This document shows positions 33,472 to 64,000 of a stretch of DNA of 64,000 bases, one piece after another (positions within the stretch are counted from its first letter, which is position 1; each line of letters begins with the position of its first letter). The translations under genes and the position numbers were made by a program. Origin of the DNA: Odontesthes bonariensis (Eukaryota > Chordata > Actinopteri > Atheriniformes > Atherinopsidae); assembly GCF_027942865.1 (NCBI RefSeq), contig NC_134526.1, positions 2,906,470 to 2,970,469 of the forward strand, read 5' to 3'. The notes below the pieces were generated by a model. It ran no database searches. It was not told where the DNA came from and was given only the letters and a program-made list of their open reading frames with translations.

Positions 33472-36400
33472 TCTCCAAAAGTATTTTGTTACGTTTCTGT
33501 ACAAGTCATTTTCCAACACTCCTCCGAACACTTTGCACTGAACCTGAACATTTTAAACCCCTGACACAGTTCCACCCTCCTCCTCTTCATCATCATCATC
33601 ACACCTGCCGGCCACAAACATCACAACAGTCAGGAAGAGAGAGGGTTTGTTTTCTTTGTTTTCTTTGTAAAACTGCACCAGGAAACCTTCGGACTCGCAC
33701 ACCAAAATAGGATTTGTGTCGACATCTTGGGAAAAGTGCTCGTTTGGCTTTCAATAACTAAAACCAGCATTTTTCTTTAAGTCTTTAACAAACAATCTGT
33801 GTGAATCCATCACTTAAAAATGCTCCTAAATGAATAAAACATGTAAAACAATCAAAGAAGTTAATTAACTTTCAGCTGTTGCTTTAAAGTTAATAATTTA
33901 AAGTGATTAACGCTGCATTTTTAATAGATTTTGACAGTTTGTACATCAAATATTTTAATTGTGGATGATTGAAGGGTTTAGATTCTGATTATTTAATGAA
34001 AAGTCAGTTTCAGGGGATGTTTTCATATCATAAGAGGTGTTAAATGGTGACTAAAACCAACAGATTCAGTTTGCTGTGATGAAGAAGTTTCTTCTTCACG
34101 TTATTTCATGCTGAAAACGAGCTTCAGCTCGAATTTAAAGTGTCGAACGAGCAGAAAATCTATACATTTTTCAAACTTAAGCCAAACAAGAAAGTTTCCC
34201 AAAATGTTTCTTCAACGAGCTGAAAGAAGAAATCCTTCGATCGGTAAAACAATCGTTTTCTGGGCGTAAATCGAACAAAAAAAGATAATATTGACTTTAA
34301 ATTTCCTGCTGCAGCTTTAACGGGCGGAGAAAACACCTCAGGAATGGTCGACGTGTCACAACAACGCACTAAAAACAACGATGGTCAGATCAAACATCAC
34401 GGCTCTGAAAAGAAGAAGAAAAGCTTCAAGGTTCATCCACGGAAGGCCGGCAGAGTCCCATCAGACGGAGGTTAAAGCGGCCTCCGCTCCGAGCGTGGCG
34501 TCCGTTTGCCGCCGTCCGTCCTGCTCTCGCTCATCATCTCAACATTTGCACAAACATGAGAACAAAAAGGAAAACGTTTCCTCCTCGAAAATCCGCCCGA
34601 ACATTCTTTGACTATCAGTGCAAATGAGGTAGGAATGACAACTGGAGACGGCGTCGACCACACGGAGGTCCGCACGCCACGGCGGCGGCGGCCATTTTCA
34701 GCCCATTCGGAGTGCAAAAACCAACCCACGAGGTGTTTGTTGGAAAACACGGAAAACAAAGAAAAACCACAAATAAGGAAGAAATAATCACATGTAAAAA
34801 CGGTCAAATATCGAAACGTTTAAATTAAGTAAAAAAAAAAAATTTTTTTCCATCTTTTAAATAAGGCGTTTTTATTTTATTTCACTTTATAATTTTTAAC
34901 CGAAAACAAAAATTAAGTCACTTTTTACGATTGAAATTTTCCTGAAATTGTCTCAAATTTCAGTTCAACAAAATTTTCAACTTTTAAAGAACAATTTAAT
35001 TTCTTAAAGTTTTTTAACAATCAGTTGAATTTCTTAGTTTTTCTTTTCAATCTTAAAATATTCGATTTATTTTGATGTTTTTTCTTAATTTTTCACTTTG
35101 TCCAGTTTTTCTTTTTTTTTTTAAAACTTAGTCTTTCATTTTATGACAATTTAGTATCAAATTTAGTTTTAAAAAATAAATTTTTTGAGTTTACATTAAC
35201 GTCTGTTTTTCAAATATAAATTTATTCTAAACTTTTTAAATTCACTTTTAATCTTTTCTCACAAATTTCTCTTTTCTTTGTATTTTCACAGCGTTCCTTT
35301 GAATCTTTTTTGACCGATTAAAAACATCTTTTAAGGGAAAGTTTGGTTTAAATATTCAACCCGGTTCATTCATGTGATCATTTCTCTCATTTCTTCTTAC
35401 TTGGATAAAACCGACGACGTTCTGGGCTCCAGATGTTGCGTTTACAGTGTTTTCGGGAACCTAATTCGCCCGTAAAGGGCCCCAAATATAAAATAAACGT
35501 TAAAAATAATAAAAACTTGGCACAAATGTAGTGAAAGAATCTGAGAAAACGTGCGTAACTCAGCTCGACCTTTTAATACTGGCTCAAAAACAAAGAGTAA
35601 AGAGTAAAAAGTAGAACGCGGCCCTGCCCAGAACCGGAGACCCCGCCCCCTGAGACCCCCCTCACGGGATTCTGGGAAACGTAGTCCTCCTTTAAAAACA
35701 TTTATATTTTATAGCTCTATCACAGTAACTTTGCGCTTATTCCCCACCTAGTGGTCAAAAATTGGCAAAAAACATTTTAAAAACTTAAAAATTAGCATAA
35801 ATATTCCAACTGTATTATTAATAATAATGATGATGATGATGATGGCGTCTATTTGTCTGCATCTAGTACAAATCGGTTCAACTCACGTGACAAAATAATC
35901 ATTATTACTCTAACACAGTCTCGAAGTTAGTGCTTCTATATACACTGTAAGTACAATGTGAGTCAAAGTGTTGGACAGTGAACAATCTTCAGTTCACCTG
36001 CTGCATTTACAGGCGTTTCTACATTTATATGCATTTATATAAATAGGTAGTGTGCATGTTTATTCATACAAATGCCGTCTGTACACGAGTCCCATGCACT
36101 GAATTGTACTAATTTGTAATGCACATGTACATCTTATCTACAGATGCAGATAAACTCACAACACGCACGTAACGCTCGGCGCCGCGGACGCTTCGCCTGA
36201 TTCTCTGGTTTCTGTCAGATGTTTGTGTTCAGTTCAGGAGCCTGAAAGCAGCAGCAGATAAAATAAAAAAAATTAAAAAAGACTAAAAACAGCTTTAAAG
36301 GAGTGTTTCACACCAGTAAAATGAGTAAAAACTAAAGATTAAAGCAGCGATTCTCACGTTTACTCAGGATGAGTTTAAATTCCGTTGCTGCGAACATCAC

Positions 36401-37286
36401 ATCCAACGTGTTCCAGGACGGAGTTTTTTAGGAGCTTTAACTTTATAAAACTGCGTTTATACATCAAATTAATTCCAATGTTTCAGCAGCTTCTTTATGT
36501 TGGTGAAACACAAACCAAATAATTCAGGTTTGCAGTGAACGTTGGAGATAGAAGCAGCTCCAACACAAAGAAGAAGAAGAAGAAGCCTGTTGGTGTCGTA
36601 TCACGTGATGAACAGCGGGGGGCGCCAAATTCCCCAATTTATCCAAATCATTGAGCAGATTTCCTGATTTCTGAGGTTTCTGAACGTGTGACAAAACGCT
36701 GTAAATGTGATTGTTCTGAAGCGTTTGTTCTGCTTCTGTACTGAACACGAACTGATCGAACTGATCGATCATCCTGACGGTGAACGGGCTCCAGGGAAGG
36801 ACCAGAGGGCGGCGGCGGCGGAGTAGTCGTGGGTCGGCCCAACAAAAGATGGCAGTGTTTCTTCTTTTATGGTCTTATACACAATCTTATCACTACAAAT
36901 AAAAATCCTGCTTTAAAGAACTCTTCCCTTCGACAGGCCCCGCCCCCCCAGGCCCCGCCTCTTAAGCCCCGCCCCTCAGAACGTAGGAAACATTTAGAAA
37001 CCGGGTCTACAGGTATGTACATAGTTACAGTGGTTTCAAAGCCCAGTTCAGTTCCAGAACCAACGAACGGCTCCAGTTTGGACTTTAATGGAAGCGACGG
37101 CGGCTCGACTCGTTCGTTTCGTAACACGACTTTTTTTTCTGCTTTTTTTTGTAACGTGGACGTTGAACCGCCTTTTTTTTGTGTCTTTCTGGTCGTCCAT
37201 GAAGGAGAAATGAAAATCTGGCGTTTTTAAACCCGGTTCTGTTGGAAGGATCAGAACATGGCGGCGGGACGCGGCCGCCGGGCGGC
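33472..37286 (-). other. Probable taok2 3' UTR or downstream sequence
   Basis: There are no exon-like ORFs. The stretch 34830-35340 is very AT-rich with runs of A and T. Three ccccgcccc/ccccgcctc boxes lie at 36935-36980. Small trinucleotide runs (ctt/gaa near 36568-36585, gat near 35826-35842) are present. Confidence 0.4.

Positions 37287-64000
<26,714 letters not shown>

Overview
This window is vertebrate nuclear DNA, almost certainly from a teleost fish. The evidence is split genes with GT-AG introns, protein-level matches to conserved vertebrate genes, and many fish-type DNA transposons, LINE tails and a tRNA-derived SINE. No prokaryotic features are present. The species cannot be named from the sequence.

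Four protein-coding genes can be reconstructed, all on the minus strand. From right to left (5' to 3' for the genes) they are: taok2 (TAO-family Ste20 kinase; 18 complete coding exons plus the last 6 bases of another at the right edge; 37287-64000), cdipt (phosphatidylinositol synthase; 6 coding exons, 212 aa; 27071-33092), maz (Myc-associated zinc-finger protein; 7 coding exons, 459 aa, eight C2H2 fingers; 10831-22054) and the first coding exon of a Nemo-like kinase gene, nlk1 (1625-1932, continuing beyond the left edge). MAZ, CDIPT and TAOK2 also lie near each other in human 16p11.2, so three of the four genes form a conserved block. Every splice junction was read base by base. Phases agree across all exons, and the maz and cdipt coding sequences sum to exact multiples of three.

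Most of the rest is repeat. There are about 14 tandem arrays, with unit sizes from 7 to 63 bp. They lie next to the nlk1 first exon, in a maz intron, between maz and cdipt, and in most of the larger taok2 introns. One 40-bp array in maz is built from a piece of a Tc1-type transposase. Cut-and-paste elements are also dense. At least five families are flanked by TTAA (piggyBac-like behaviour). Several are hAT-like with 8-bp target duplications, including two copies that each keep a 101-aa BED zinc-finger ORF. Several insertions are nested, and one forms a 250-bp perfect-register inverted repeat inside a taok2 intron.

The genes have unrelated roles (MAPK-pathway kinase, phosphoinositide synthesis, transcription factor, Wnt/TGF-beta kinase). 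They share strand and ancestry, not an operon-like function. I saw no previously undescribed gene system. The most interesting signals are a 69-bp stop-free in-frame maz intron that splits a zinc finger, the transposase-derived minisatellite, the fold-back element in taok2, and the twice-preserved BED ORF.
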